Source: Sorex araneus (Eukaryota; Chordata; Mammalia; Eulipotyphla; Soricidae). Taken from it: a DNA stretch of 64,000 nt. Location of the stretch: NCBI RefSeq assembly GCF_027595985.1, contig NC_073303.1, positions 366,161,636 to 366,225,635 on the forward strand, read 5' to 3'. Positions within the stretch are counted from its first letter, which is position 1. Each line of letters begins with the position of its first letter. The notes under the pieces were generated by a model, which was given only the letters and a program-made list of their open reading frames with translations, was not told the origin of the DNA and made no database searches. A program made the translations under genes and the position numbers. Shown here piece by piece: positions 1-10,352 of this stretch.

Positions 1-510
1 CCTGCTGCAGGCTTAGGGGGCGGGGGTCTCCCATCCTCCCCTGATTTGCCCCAAGAGTGGGCAGCAGGTGAGAGCTAGCCTGAGCCCGCAGGCCAAGCAG
101 TGTGGCCAAATGGGTCGTGGCTTCTGTGGCCACAGAGTCAAAACGGGAAAGTGACGAGGCCCCGGGGATGCCTGCATGGGCCCGTCACCCCGGCAGGAAC
201 TGGGCGGGCACTGCTCACACAGCCCAGGTGGGGTGGGGGACCCATTCAGACACGGTCCCAGAAATGGCCACCACGCACCTGCCACATTCATTCAGAGCAG
301 CCCGACATCGGCTGCAACCGCATGGAGAAACACAGGAGCCGCCACCACCCGGGGCCCCAAGATTCGACCTGGCCTTGAGACATGACAGCGCTGCAGAAGT
401 ACACAGATCACAGAGCGCGATGCAGGGAGCTGGGCACGGCCCGTCCAGGCCTCCCAGACCTGACCCAGGGCTGTCCTGGGCAGAGCCGCCTGGGATGTTT
501 CATTGCCCAA
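1..510. other. Unique sequence, ALPK2 intron
   Basis: This GC-rich stretch has no recognised repeat or exon. Overlapping open frames on both strands have no recognisable domain. Confidence 0.4.
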
Positions 511-522
511 GAGGAAGCGGGC

Positions 523-1513
523 TCTACGCCGCTACTCATCAGGGAGATGCAAACCAAAACAATGATGAGGTATCATCTCACACCCCCGAGACTGGCCCGC
601 ATCAATAAGAACATGAACAACCAGGGCGGGCACGGGTGCGGGGAGAAAGGGACTCTCTTTCATTGTGGGTGGGAATGCCAACTGGTCCAGCCTTTTTGGA
701 AAACAATTATGAGTATTCTTCTAAAAGCTAGAAATTGAGCTCCCATACACCCAGCAATACCACTGCTGGGAATATATTCCGGAATATATCAGATGCAGCA
801 GAAATGACATCTGCACCTGTATGTTGCAGCACTGTTTTACAACAGCCAGAATCTGGAAAAAAAAACCCGAGTGTCTGAGAACAGATGACTGGTTAAAGAA
901 ACTTAATTACACCTACACAATGGAATACAATGCAGCTGTTAGAAAAGATGAAGTCATGAAATTTGCATATAAGTGGATGGACAATGGAGAATATCATGCT
1001 AAGTAAAATGAGTCAGAAAGAGAGGGACAGACATAGAATGACTGCACTCATTTGTGGAATATAAAGTATATATAGGAGACTAAAACCTAAGGATAGTAGA
1101 GATAAGGAGGATCGCACCATGGCTTAGAAGCCGGCCTCACATGCTGGGGGGAAAGGCAGCTGGGACAGAGAAGGGACCACCAAGTAAATGATGCTTGGAG
1201 GGCCCGCTTAGGATGGGAAATGTGTGCTGAAAGTAGACTGTGGACCAAACATGATGGCCTCTTCGCACCTGTATTGCAAACTATAACACTCAAAAGGAGA
1301 TAGAGAGAGAGAGTAAGAGGGAAAGTGCCTGCCACAGAGGCAGGGGGTAGGAAGGGGTGGGGGTGGCGGGAGGGATACTGGGAACACGGGTGGTGGAGGA
1401 TGGGCACTGGTGGAGGGATGGGTACTCGATCACTATGACTGAAACGTAATCATGAAAGGTTGTAAGTCTGTAACTGTACCTCACAGGGATTCAGTCAAAA
1501 AAAAAAAAAAAAG
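523..1513 (+). mobile_element. L1 LINE 3' end, 5'-truncated
   Basis: This is about 990 bp of the 3' end of an L1. It contains the last ORF2 codons, with the typical CACTGCTGGGAATATAT and TGGAATACAATGCAGC stretches, then the 3' UTR with tggtggagggatgggtac and an A-tail. Frames are broken, so it encodes no working protein. The sequence gaggaagcgggc lies just before it (511-522) and again at 1711-1722 after the SINE behind its tail. The L1 therefore landed first, and the SOR then inserted at the start of the downstream target-site copy. Confidence 0.88.
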
Positions 1514-1517
1514 AGGT

Positions 1518-1678
1518 GGGGCTGGAGCAATAGCACAGCGGGTAGGGCGTTTGCCTTGCACGCGGCCGACCCGGGTTCGATTCCCAGCATCCCATATGGT
1601 CCCCTGAGCACCGCCAGGAGTAATTCCTGAGTGCAGAGCCAGGAGTAACCCCTGTGCATCGCCAGGTGTGACCCAAAA

Positions 1679-1710
<32 letters not shown>
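1518..1710 (+). mobile_element. SOR-type SINE, full length
   Basis: This is a well-preserved tRNA-derived SINE. The A box tagcacagcgg is at 1531-1541, the B box ggttcgattcc at 1574-1584, then the body and a 30-nt A-tail. It sits directly behind an L1 tail, splitting that L1's target-site duplication. It is a good reference copy for the family in this window. Confidence 0.92.
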
Positions 1711-1715
<5 letters not shown>

Positions 1716-1844
1716 AGCGGGCAGAGAGGAAACTGCAGTCCCAGGAGGGCCTCGACTTACCTCTCCACAATGCAGTGCCATTTGCATTCTAAACTGTTCC
1801 CAGGACACTAAGGAGCCATTAGCAGGTTCTGAGTTCCTGGCATG

Positions 1845-1915
1845 TGCTCCCATAAGGCAGGCACTGCGGGTCTGCGGATGAGGAAACTGAGGCTCGGGAC
1901 GAGCCTGAGCGATGC
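1845..1915 (+). repeat. MIR relic
   Basis: The stretch cggatgaggaaactgaggctc is the conserved core of the ancient mammalian MIR SINE. Confidence 0.55.
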
Positions 1916-2348
1916 TGTTCCCCGCTCTGGGGTAAAAGGGGGCTCTGTGTGTCAACTTGGCGGTGACAGTGCCACCTCCAGCAGAACACGCGCCTGGAAG
2001 CGCTTCCAGCAATGGGGCACCAGCACCCTGGCTTCTCTCCAGGTTTGGCAGAGTTGGGGTGTCTCTGGTCGGCCACAGGCTCACAGCGCGTGTGATAAAG
2101 CCCTCGCAGGGGCCCATGTCTGCGGCTCGGATACAAATGCTGGCGAGCAGCCGTGCCCACTGCAGGCAGTCCTGGGAAGGCGGCAAGTGTCAGGCGCGGC
2201 TGCAGCTGGACGGCGCCCAGAGACATCAGGCAGGGTTTCCCGCACCCACTGCACAACCCAAACTGCCTCCGTCCGGGGGTCTGGGCTCCATCGCGCCCGT
2301 GAACCACCCAAGTCCTCCTGGGTTCCGACACTTTCAAAGCTATCCTGA

Positions 2349-2524
2349 GGGGCTGGAGCCATAGCACAGTGGGGAGGGCGTTTCCTTGCACTCGGCTGAC
2401 CCGGGTTCGATTCCCAGCATCCCACATGGTCCCCCGAGCACCGCCAGGAGTAATTCCTGAGTGCAGAGCCAGAAGTAACCCCGGAGCATCGCCGGGTGTG
2501 ACCCAAAAAGAAAAAAGAAAAAAA
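2349..2524 (+). mobile_element. SOR-type SINE, first of tandem pair
   Basis: This is a full-length copy. The target word aaagctatc precedes it (2336-2344) and follows it (2522-2530), where the next SOR begins. Confidence 0.9.
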
Positions 2525-2539
2525 GCTATCTGTATCCCA

Positions 2540-2714
2540 GGGGCTGGAGCAATAGCACAGCGGGTAGGGCGTTTGCCTTGCACGCGGCTGACCCGGGTTC
2601 GAATCCCAGCATCCCATATGGTCCCCTGAGCACCGCCAGGAGTAATTCCTGAGTGTAGAACCAGGAGTAACCCCTGTGCATCGCCGGGTGTGACACACAC
2701 ACACACACAAAAAA
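2540..2714 (+). mobile_element. SOR-type SINE, second of tandem pair
   Basis: This is a full-length copy whose tail has become a short CA repeat. It is flanked by aaagctatctgtatccca (2522-2539) and aaagctatccggatccca (2712-2729), a target-site duplication with two mismatches. Confidence 0.9.
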
Positions 2715-2782
2715 GCTATCCGGATCCCATGATTCTGGCTCCGAACCCAACCGTTATTAGAAAAGGAGAGAGTGTTTCAGAG

Positions 2783-2938
2783 GGGGCTAGATAGTGCGGC
2801 AGGGAAGGCTCTGGCTTTACATGTGGCGGACTGGGGTTCAATCCCTTGGCACCACATCTGGTCTCCTGAGCATCAGGAGTGATTCCTGAGTGCAGAGCCA
2901 GGAATGCTGGTGGGTGTGACCCCCAAACAAAATAAAAC
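2783..2938 (+). mobile_element. Degenerate SOR-type SINE
   Basis: This is an older copy. The head is altered (gggggctagatagtgcggc) but gattcctgagtgcagagcca and the gtgtgaccc end remain. Confidence 0.75.
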
Positions 2939-2944
2939 CTAAAA

Positions 2945-4190
2945 GATAGGGTTCACGGAGCTTCTGAGTTGGTGGAGGTGGGGCGAGGGAGGGCACCCTG
3001 CTGGGCACCTGCAGCCCACCCCCCCCCCCACTCTATCCTGTACGTCAAACTTCCTTCCACGGGGCTAGCTCAGAGCTGTGGCCAGTAGAGCACCTGAGAT
3101 TCGAGGCCAGGCCTCCTTCTGAGTGGTTCTTGCGAGCGACCCTGTCCGAGGTGTGGGGAGACTGTGAGACCGAGTCTGCAGCCGGCCGGATGAGGAGTGG
3201 GTCACCTGGGACCCAACATTGGCACCTGCGTCTGAAGTGGGGTGCCCTATGGGGTCCAACACGAGTGCTGGGGAGATGGTGTCAGGACTGAAAGTCCAGA
3301 AGAAAAGCAGGTGACAGTCACCGTCTCCCCAGGTGAGTGGCAGAAAGCGGGAACGTGCTGCCTCCCTGCCCCGGCCCGCCCTGCGCTCTGAGGGGGCATC
3401 ACACCAAGGCACCCCAACACTGTGGGCTCACTGAAGTGGGGGAAGACCAAAAACCAACGATTCTACAAGCAAAGGCATAGCGGGAGCTCTTGAGCAGGAT
3501 GAGTCTGAAGCAGGTGGCTTGGAAGAGGAGTGACACTGTGGCTGCAAGTCCAAGGTCCAGGCTTCCAGGGCACCCTCGGCCCTCAGCAGGCAGCTGGCGA
3601 CTCAGGGTCTTCCTGGCTTATCGCCCCTTCACCCCACTCTCTGCCTGTGCCCCCTCTGGCAGCTTCCCTCGCTGTGGGACTCTGACTTCCCCACATACCC
3701 ACCAGGAAGTTGGGGCTCATGCTAGTCCGTCACAAGCTCATCTTCTTCCACGGGTGACGATGGCAGTGACCCTGTTTCCTGATGCGCCACCTTCTGGGGG
3801 TGCAGGCAGACGTGAATTGGGGGTGCACCCATTTAACTGGCCCATGCGGGAGCAGATGGGCTTGTTGCAGGTGGCTGTCTCCAAGCCACTGTCCTTACAG
3901 GATACCCATAGGGCCACTTCCAGCCCCACCAAAGCCAGGGGCTGCCGGTCCTCTGGGAGCCGCCAGCACCCCACCTCCTCCTCCAATCTGCCTCTGTACA
4001 CAATGTGCCTATCAGCTGCGGCTCTGCCGTCTGTCCTTAACGATGGCAAAGCTGTGTTCCTTGTGTTCCCCAGAGACCACTGTCCCTCCATTTATAAGCA
4101 CGTTTTTCACAAATATGCGCATGTGAGGCAACCAGATTTAGAAAATGTTGACTTGCATTTTCCTCCCCTCCCCACCATTCCATATATTTT
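2945..4190. other. Unique sequence, ALPK2 intron
   Basis: No repeat family or exon was recognised in this 1.2-kb stretch. It is moderately GC-rich with a short poly-C near 3018. Open frames on both strands show no known domain and no matching splice sites. Confidence 0.4.
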
Positions 4191-4204
4191 GGAAACCGTT
4201 TTTT

Positions 4205-4375
4205 TTTTTTTTCTTTTTGGGTCACACCTGGTGATGCACAGGGGCTACTCCTGGCTCTGCACTCAGGAATTACCCCTGGCGCTGCTCATGGGACCATATG
4301 GGATGCTGGGAATCGAACCCGGGTCGGCTGCATGCAAAGCAAACGCCCTACCCGCTGTGCTATTGCTCCAGCCCC
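4205..4375 (-). mobile_element. SOR-type SINE
   Basis: This is a near-intact copy in reverse orientation with a T-run at its left end. The target-site duplication ggaaaccgtttttt is at 4191-4204 and 4376-4389. Confidence 0.92.
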
Positions 4376-5014
4376 GGAAACCGTTTTTTCCCACACAATG
4401 GTGTCAAGCTTCCTACATTGACTGAAGCTTCTCTCCCACGGCCCGGGCCGGCCCAGCACACCTGAGCTCTGACCTGTGAGAGATAAAAAGTCTCCAGGAC
4501 CAGAGAAGGCCCTTCTGAGGGTGTGTGTCTGTTTGTCCAAAGTTCAGGGTCTCGGGGACTAGGAGAGAGAGCAGGAGAGACCTGGAAGGAGCCGGGAGGA
4601 GGCCGAGGTGTGCGGAGGTTGGCTCCTGGCCTCAGAGGGGAGCAGCAGACACATCTGATAACCCAGAAACATCCCACGGAGTCACAAAGAGCCCGCCAGG
4701 CTCTAAGACTCAGAGCCAATGAGCCAAGGACTAAACTCAGGGAAAATCCCTTTCTTTGAGGACTCTGAAGTTATCTGCTAATGCGTTAATTATAGCAAGA
4801 AAATTTGAGGCTAATAGTGCAATCACCAACTCTCCCCCAAACAGCATTTAACACAGCAGGACGAGTCAGCTTACTTTGCGGGTGCGTCTTTTGGGACATG
4901 AAGGAAGCACTTGTTGCATCAACCCGCACACTGGAATCACCTGGTGTTCACGCTGAACATGCCAGTGGGGCAGAGCAACCCTTGGTGGGGTTTGATCTGG
5001 GGAAGGGAAGCTGG

Positions 5015-5143
5015 GGCCATACCCAGCAGTGCTCAGGGCTGACTCGTGGCTCTGTTCTGGGGTCAATCAGGGGACCAGAGACCAAGCCTCGGTCAGCCAC
5101 ATGCAAGTCAAGGGCCCACCTGATGTACCGTATCTCCGACCTG
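5015..5143 (-). mobile_element. Degenerate SOR-type SINE
   Basis: The phrases ccatacccagcagtgctcag, gtggctctgttctggggtca and cggtcagccacatgcaag are diverged reverse-complement SOR sequence. Confidence 0.65.
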
Positions 5144-5759
5144 CTTTAGTGGGGTTTTGAAGCCCCCTGGAGATGCTAATGGCAGCTCCAGCTCTGCAAC
5201 GGGGTGTAAAGTCAGAACTTGCATGGGTCATCAGTACCAGACTCTGCTTCGGGGCAGGAAAACGCAGCTGCCCTCTCGGCAGTGCCCTCTCCATGGTTTC
5301 TGCCCTGGGAGACCCACAGCTAATGCTAAACAATAACTCAACACCTTAAAAGAGGCCTGAATGAAAGAGAAGGATATTTTTTGATCCAGGGCAGAGCCAG
5401 GGGTACCTAGCACGGCTCGTGAACCAGACAGAGGGCTCTAAGCTGATAGGGGTGCAGAGGAGTTGGGGGGTCAAGCCTTGGCCAAACTGGGGTGAAAGAT
5501 GCAGGACAGAGGGAGCTGTGGATGAGGTATGGGGAGCTGGGGTGGGCAGTGGGTGATGTGCAGAGAGGAATGGCCAGACCTGGAGTCAAAGCACATGTCT
5601 CCTGCGGAGGTGCTCCTTAGCGGGATGAAGTCACACTCGGATGAAAGCTGTCTGGACCACCAGGCTGGATATGCTGGAGGCCCATGGAGTCAGCCTTTTG
5701 GACAGGGCAAAACGGTCTCTTATGTGACTATGAACTACAAGCGGATGGAGAGGGAAGAG

Positions 5760-5932
5760 ACCTAGTGCTTACTGAGCAAACCACGGCACAACAAACCATT
5801 CACAGCATAAAATCATTTCATGCTCTCAGGGATGCCTTTATTTCACAGCTGAAGAAACTGAGCCTCCAAGAGGTAAATACCTGTCCCACACACCGCTGGC
5901 CAGAACCTGACTGAGCCAGAACAGAAAAACTC
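5760..5932 (+). repeat. MIR relic
   Basis: Tagtgcttactgagc followed by tttcacagctgaagaaactg and a cctgtcccacac end matches the MIR layout. Confidence 0.6.
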
Positions 5933-6240
5933 AGGCTGGGGACTCTCGGGTCCAAGGCCACAGGTGCAAGGCCCGGCCTCCGCGCCATCTTCATACCAGG
6001 CTCTGCAGACCTCAGGCCCCTCAGAACCCCGTAAAAAACACTGGAACAATCCAGACCATGCTAGGGACCGAGCATGGGGACGCCACCCTAAGTTCCAGTA
6101 AAAGCTCACTCCCCTTTCCCTACTTCCTAGGTGGCATTTCCTGATTTCATTTGAACAAACAGTTCTTCAGGGCAAAGAGAAAAACAGGTCATTATTCACA
6201 CGGTTCCTTTCTTAAAAGGCAGGAGGTTCAGTCTTGAGCT

Positions 6241-6402
6241 CTTTTTTTGCTTTTTTGGGGTCACACCCGGTGATGCTCAGGGGTTACTTCTGGCTTTACA
6301 CTCAGGAATCACTCCTGGCGGTGCTCGGGGAACCATATGGGATGCTGGGAATCGAACCCGGGTGGGCAAACACCCTCCCCGCTGTGCTATGGCCCCAGCC
6401 CC
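6241..6402 (-). mobile_element. SOR-type SINE
   Basis: This copy is about 160 bp and lacks part of the tRNA-like segment. The target-site duplication tcagtcttgagct is perfect at 6228-6240 and 6403-6415. It lies about 360 bp past the ALPK2 exon donor. Confidence 0.9.
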
Positions 6403-6760
6403 TCAGTCTTGAGCTTTAACTCTGTCACCCTCTGCTGTGGACACAGGTAGCCAGTTCTTATTTCCATCCTGTATAAGGTTGATGACAATGCCGGGTTGGT
6501 CCAATCTTTCTCTACTACCTAACTTTCCAGAGAGAACAAGATTCAAATGGCTGGAGCACCTTGAGTAAAGTTAAGGTCGAGCTGGAATTCCATATGGGGC
6601 GGCACCTGGGCCTGGCAGGGGTGGGCGGTGCCAGGTTCATTGCTGGTGCTCTGGCCAAAGCCTGCCAAAGAGCCCGAAGACTTGAAAAGCAAACCCGAGC
6701 CAGCACACGGCAGAACACGGGTCTTAGTATGCGATCACAGAGACACGACCACTTACTTAC

Positions 6761-6878
6761 CAGTAGAGATGTAACATATGGATATACTGATTCTGGAAGA
6801 ATTCATAACTGGAAATAATGCCGCACTCTTCTATGGTTTGGCCATTCTTATACCAGGTTACCTCTGGTTTGGGCTGAC
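6761..6878 (-). CDS. ALPK2: ALPK2 second coding exon (Ig-like domain core)
   Basis: This 118-bp exon continues the ALPK2 Ig-like domain. It encodes [16 protein letters not shown], then [15 protein letters not shown] and LHLY, closely matching human ALPK2 from memory. The Trp of TWYKNG is the canonical Ig core tryptophan that packs against the disulfide begun in the preceding exon. The acceptor is tttatcatcag (AG at 6880-6879). The donor is CTG/gtaagt (GT at 6760-6759). The upstream junction is phase 1 (G + GT = Gly) and the downstream junction phase 2. No stop or frameshift is seen. The next exon, expected to begin with Cys and the second half of the Ig domain, was not found between 1 and 6760, so the intron must extend off the left edge. 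Confidence 0.93.
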
Positions 6879-7829
6879 CTGATGATAAACAAATGAGAAT
6901 ATTCTTATTACGTGAGCTGTCATTAGGAAATCAAACCATAAAACTATGGGCAAGAATGGGTAAGGGCCGAGAGGGATGAGTGTGATGTTTTAGTTGGGGA
7001 AGGGGAGAAACTTCCGCTCACTGCTAAGAATCCATCTGGGGCTTAATATCAACCTGGGACCCCCGTGCTCTATCCTGGGACCAGGCACTCAGGATAGAAA
7101 CTCCATCTCTAGTCCAAGGAGCCCCCAAGAACCATCTATCTGAAACTCAGATGTCATTGAAAATTAAAATATTTGGCTATTTTCTTTCAATGGCCTATGG
7201 GGGCGAAGTTCCATCTGAGATTAGCTAAGGAGGGTCTGCTTTCTTCATTAAATGAGATTTATTGACTAAACTCCCACATCAGGTGAAATTCCATGAAAAC
7301 TTACAGATTTTAAGAAGTGGGGAACCTGGCTGGTCCTTGTCTGGCAGAAAGGGAACCCCGTAATTATGATTTCTTGCCCTAAATATTATTCACCAATGTC
7401 TGCCCTCGCTTGGTGCGCCAACCCTAAGTGCCCTTTACTAAACTTCCTATAAATACCTACTTCCTCAAACGTTCTTTGAGGAACCTTAAGACTTGCTGGT
7501 TCTCTCTTTATTCTTTGAAAGGTTTGTTTCATATCTGTCTGGGGACAGGGGTTCATGGAACCTTCCAGACCTATGCTTTCACAAGAGCCTGAAGTCGCGG
7601 ATAGCTGAAAGGGGGAAGAACAGAGTAACGTTGCAGTGTCCCCTGTCCCCATATCTGCAGGAGGCACCACTGAGCCAGACCGCCCCTCTTCCAGGTGATC
7701 ATTAACCCCCGTGATGCCAGTGGTTCATCTGGACACCCCACACACACCACAACCCTACTCCCACACACACAATGCCAGTGGCTCCTTGATTTCCCCCTTT
7801 GTGACAGGCCCAGAGGTTCCCTTGGGTCC

Positions 7830-8530
7830 CTGAAAAGGCGATGAGGGTGCACTTTTGCAGGACAGAAGCCCGCGCTGGGGACGCTGGCGAGGTCCTGCTG
7901 CACGGCGGCCAGGTGCCTGACCAGCAACCGCAGCGCCGCAAGGCAGCCCTAAAGCTGAGAGGTGTATGGGGGCGGGAGGGGGGTCTGTACCCCCGAGCAC
8001 AGTGCCCTCTCCCCCAGTCTCCAAGTCTCCTTCGGCATCCGCTCTCCCAGCTACTAGCTCTGACAGCTGACCCCTCGGCCTCTGACCGGACTGGGGACAG
8101 ACTTACAGGCCTGTGACTCATCCCCCCATGACTCACGCTGAGAACAAGCTTCCCCGAAAGCCCAGCTCCATTCACTCTGCCCCGAGCCCCATGGAGGGGT
8201 CTCGCTTCCCTGCGCTGGCAGAGTCCCCCTTACCTGCCTGGGACCCGTGTGCGCATGCGCACGCCCACACCGGCGCACATTCCCGCAGCACGCACGTGCG
8301 GGGCCGGGCTCCGGGTTCCCTGCAGCGGGGCCGGGCAGATGCTTCCCTTCCTAGCTTCAGTGCTCAATGCCGTTCAGCCCCAACACCGAGCCGCAGATGG
8401 GACCCGCGCCCTGGACGCGGGGTCTGGAACACCTGGTGAGCGCCGGGCCTTCGTGCTTCCCGGCACTCGCTTGCCCCCCTGCATCCTACCCTGTGTGTGA
8501 GCCTGCCCGCGGCTCGGAAGGTGGGAGGCC
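7830..8530. promoter_or_regulatory. GC-rich intronic segment with AP-1 pair and NRF1-type palindrome
   Basis: This is a CpG-containing segment inside the ALPK2 intron. Two perfect AP-1 consensus sites TGACTCA lie at 8114-8120 and 8129-8135. A perfect palindrome gtgcgcatgcgcac (8249-8262) contains the NRF1 consensus. It could be an enhancer or internal promoter; motifs alone do not prove function. Confidence 0.3.
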
Positions 8531-8751
8531 TCTGCAGTTGGCTAATGAGGGGGTCAGGAACTAGAGCGCGGTGAGGATCCAAGCAGTGGGGCTTTCGGGG
8601 GTGGGGTAAGGGGACCCTTCTTGGACCGTTCAGTAGTGGACATGTGTCTCTCCGCCTGCGTGGCCAGGGACAGACAGGGGAAGCGGGGCTGAGTTGAGGG
8701 TTCAGAGAAATCTATAGGCCCTTCCCCTGCAGCATTTGGGGTGCAGGTGAG

Positions 8752-9383
8752 ATGGGGGAGGAGGAAGAGGAGGAGGAGGAGGAGGAGGAGGAGGAGGGGA
8801 GGAGGAGGAGAAGGAGGAGGAGGAAGAGGAGGAGGAGGAGGAGGGGAGGAGGAGGAGAAGGAGGAGGAGGAAGAGGAGGAGGAGGAGGAGGGGAGGAGGA
8901 GGAGGAGGAGGTGGGGGAGGAGGAGGAGGAGGAGGTGGGGGAGGAGGAGGGAGGAGAAGGCAGTTTGAGAGTCTGGCCTTCCTCTGGATGGGGCAGCAGA
9001 GGAGGAGGAGGAGGAGGTGGAAGAGAAGGAGGAGAAGGAGGAGGAGGAGGAGGAAGAGGAGGAAGAGGAAGAGGAGGAGGAGGAGGAGGGGAGGAGGAGG
9101 AGGAGGAGGTGGAGGAGGAGGAGGAGAAGGAGGAGGAGGAAGAGGAGGAGGAGGAGGAGGAGGAGGAGGGGAGGAGGAGGAGGTGGGGGAGGAGGAGGAG
9201 GAGGAGGTGGAGGAGGAGGAGGGAGGAGAAGGCAGTTTGAGAGTCTGGCCTTCCTCTGGACGGGGCAGCAGAGGAGGAGGAGGAGGAGGTGGAGGAGAAG
9301 GAGGAGAAGGAGGAGGAGGTGGAGGAGGAGGAGGAGAAGGAGGAGGAGGTGGAGGAGGAGGAGGAGGAGGAGGAGGAGGAGGC
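8752..9383 (+). repeat. GGA polypurine tract with repeated 40-bp spacer
   Basis: This is about 630 bp of nearly pure GGA/GAA triplets. A non-repeat phrase ggcagtttgagagtctggcc and what follows appears at about 8959-9000 and 9232-9272, and again just after the tract at about 9381-9422. The whole is thus a minisatellite of long units (about 275 and 150 bp) carrying the microsatellite inside. On the ALPK2 sense strand it is a polypyrimidine run. Long encoded Gly/Glu/Arg or Pro/Ser frames are artefacts. Confidence 0.95.
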
Positions 9384-9423
9384 AGTTTGAGAGCCTGGCC
9401 TTCCTCTGGGCGGGGCAGCAGGC

Positions 9424-9780
9424 TGGGCAGGAGGACAGTAAGTCTTCGCAGGGGAAAGAGTGCCGGGGTAGACCCAGCCTGGGGAAGAAAAAATCTACAG
9501 TGACTCAACCCCATTGTGGCGCCCCAGGCCAGTGCTCTGGCTTTAATAACAAACCCTCCAGAGAGTGGGGGCAGTTCCGGGTCAGCTCTGGACGACGGTT
9601 CTCCTCCCCAGGGGGAATTCCAGTGCCCTGCGTTTCCACCACGGGGCCTTGGCTTTACCCTCTTCGCCGCTGACCTGCAGCCTAGGGAAGGCGGACCTTA
9701 GGGGCTCGGTGCAGAGGGGAGAGTGGAATGAATAGGAGAGGCCGCCGCCATCCCCACACTCCAGGGAGTTGAGGTGGATT
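9424..9780. other. Unique sequence, ALPK2 intron
   Basis: I see no repeat or exon between the GGA tract and the next SINE. Confidence 0.4.
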
Positions 9781-9782
9781 AG

Positions 9783-9968
9783 AGGGCTGGAATGGTAATA
9801 CCTGCCTAGGGAGGGTGCTTGCCTTGCATGCGGCGGACCCGCATTTGATCCCCCAAGTCCCTTATGGTCCCCTGAACACCGCCAGGAGTCATTTTTGAAT
9901 GCAGACCCAGAAGTAACCCCTGAGTATTGCCTATTGCCAGGTGTAGCCCCCTCCAAAAAAAAAAATAA
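9783..9968 (+). mobile_element. SOR-type SINE
   Basis: This is a moderately diverged copy with a duplicated ttgcc near its end. Tggatta lies on both sides (about 9775 and 9973). Confidence 0.8.
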
Positions 9969-10225
9969 AATGTGGATTAGGGAAAAAGAGCCAATACGGG
10001 AGCCCTAGGACCTCAGTGGGAAGTAGAGCAGCCCACAGCATGTCCAGGGAGTGGCTGCAAGAAACCGTTTAGGGCGGGGCTGTGAGGGGATCCTTCAGGA
10101 TGCCCGGGGGTCCCTCGCCTGATGGAGCTGCTTCCCGGGGAGTTGCCCCACGCAGGACTCCAACTCCAGTGGGAGTCGACACTAGCCCATGGGGGTCGTT
10201 TTAGGGGGGGGATTAGGGATGTTAC

Positions 10226-10352
10226 CGGAGATCATGCAGCGAAGCACCGTGTCCGACTTCTCGGGGACCTTCTGTGAAAGCAGCGTGGAGAGAAAGCACA
10301 GCCCCCGCTGTGGCGGCCCCCCGGAGTCCATCATCTTTCAGGCCCCGTGGAT
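10226..10352 (-). CDS. ALPK2: ALPK2 first coding exon (start codon, Ig-like domain start)
   Basis: This exon encodes the N-terminus of alpha-kinase 2, an atypical serine/threonine kinase with N-terminal Ig-like sequence and a C-terminal alpha-kinase domain. Coding runs from 10334 down to 10226: 36 codons plus one base. It includes the stretches [17 protein letters not shown] and VLRCMISG, which match human ALPK2 from memory almost residue for residue. The Cys in VLRC is the first conserved Ig cysteine. The first ATG (10334-10332) aligns with the human start and a second ATG follows at once, so Lys2 of human is Met here. The acceptor, tatcttccag, ends at 10353, leaving about 18 nt of 5' UTR. 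The donor is CCG/gtaac at 10225-10224, phase 1, and joins correctly to the exon at 6878. The identity is firm; the exon's 5' edge is predicted from the splice consensus. Confidence 0.93.

Larger units (their letters stand above)
6879..10225 (-). other. ALPK2: ALPK2 intron between coding exons 1 and 2
   Basis: This 3.35-kb intron has consensus GT and AG ends. It carries one SOR SINE (9783-9968), the GGA polypurine minisatellite (8752-9383) and a GC-rich stretch (7830-8530) with AP-1 and NRF1-type motifs. The part from 6879 to about 8750 has no recognisable SINE, unusual for this window, and looks like old unique sequence. Nothing coding is firmly supported in it. Confidence 0.85.

Noticed and set aside
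1518-1600. SOR heads as tRNA genes
   Set aside because: A and B boxes are intact, but there is no full cloverleaf or discriminator end, and the sequence continues into the SINE body.
1819-2706. 295-codon minus-strand open frame
   Set aside because: It reads through two forward SORs and flanking DNA; the repeated TPGDAQGLLLVLHSGI-type stretches are SINE translation.
3490-4425. 311-codon plus-strand open frame
   Set aside because: Its last third is a reverse SOR in translation (GYSWLCTQE, PYGMLGIEPG). The rest has no domain, splice context or recognisable similarity.
1-6700. Further ALPK2 exons, including the large central exon
   Set aside because: I looked for the next Ig-domain exon (Cys then AAVYQISA-like) on the minus strand and for a long frame; neither was seen.
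8702-9514. Long Pro-rich and Gly/Glu/Arg-rich open frames on both strands
   Set aside because: A GGA repeat has no stop codons in most frames; these are not genes.
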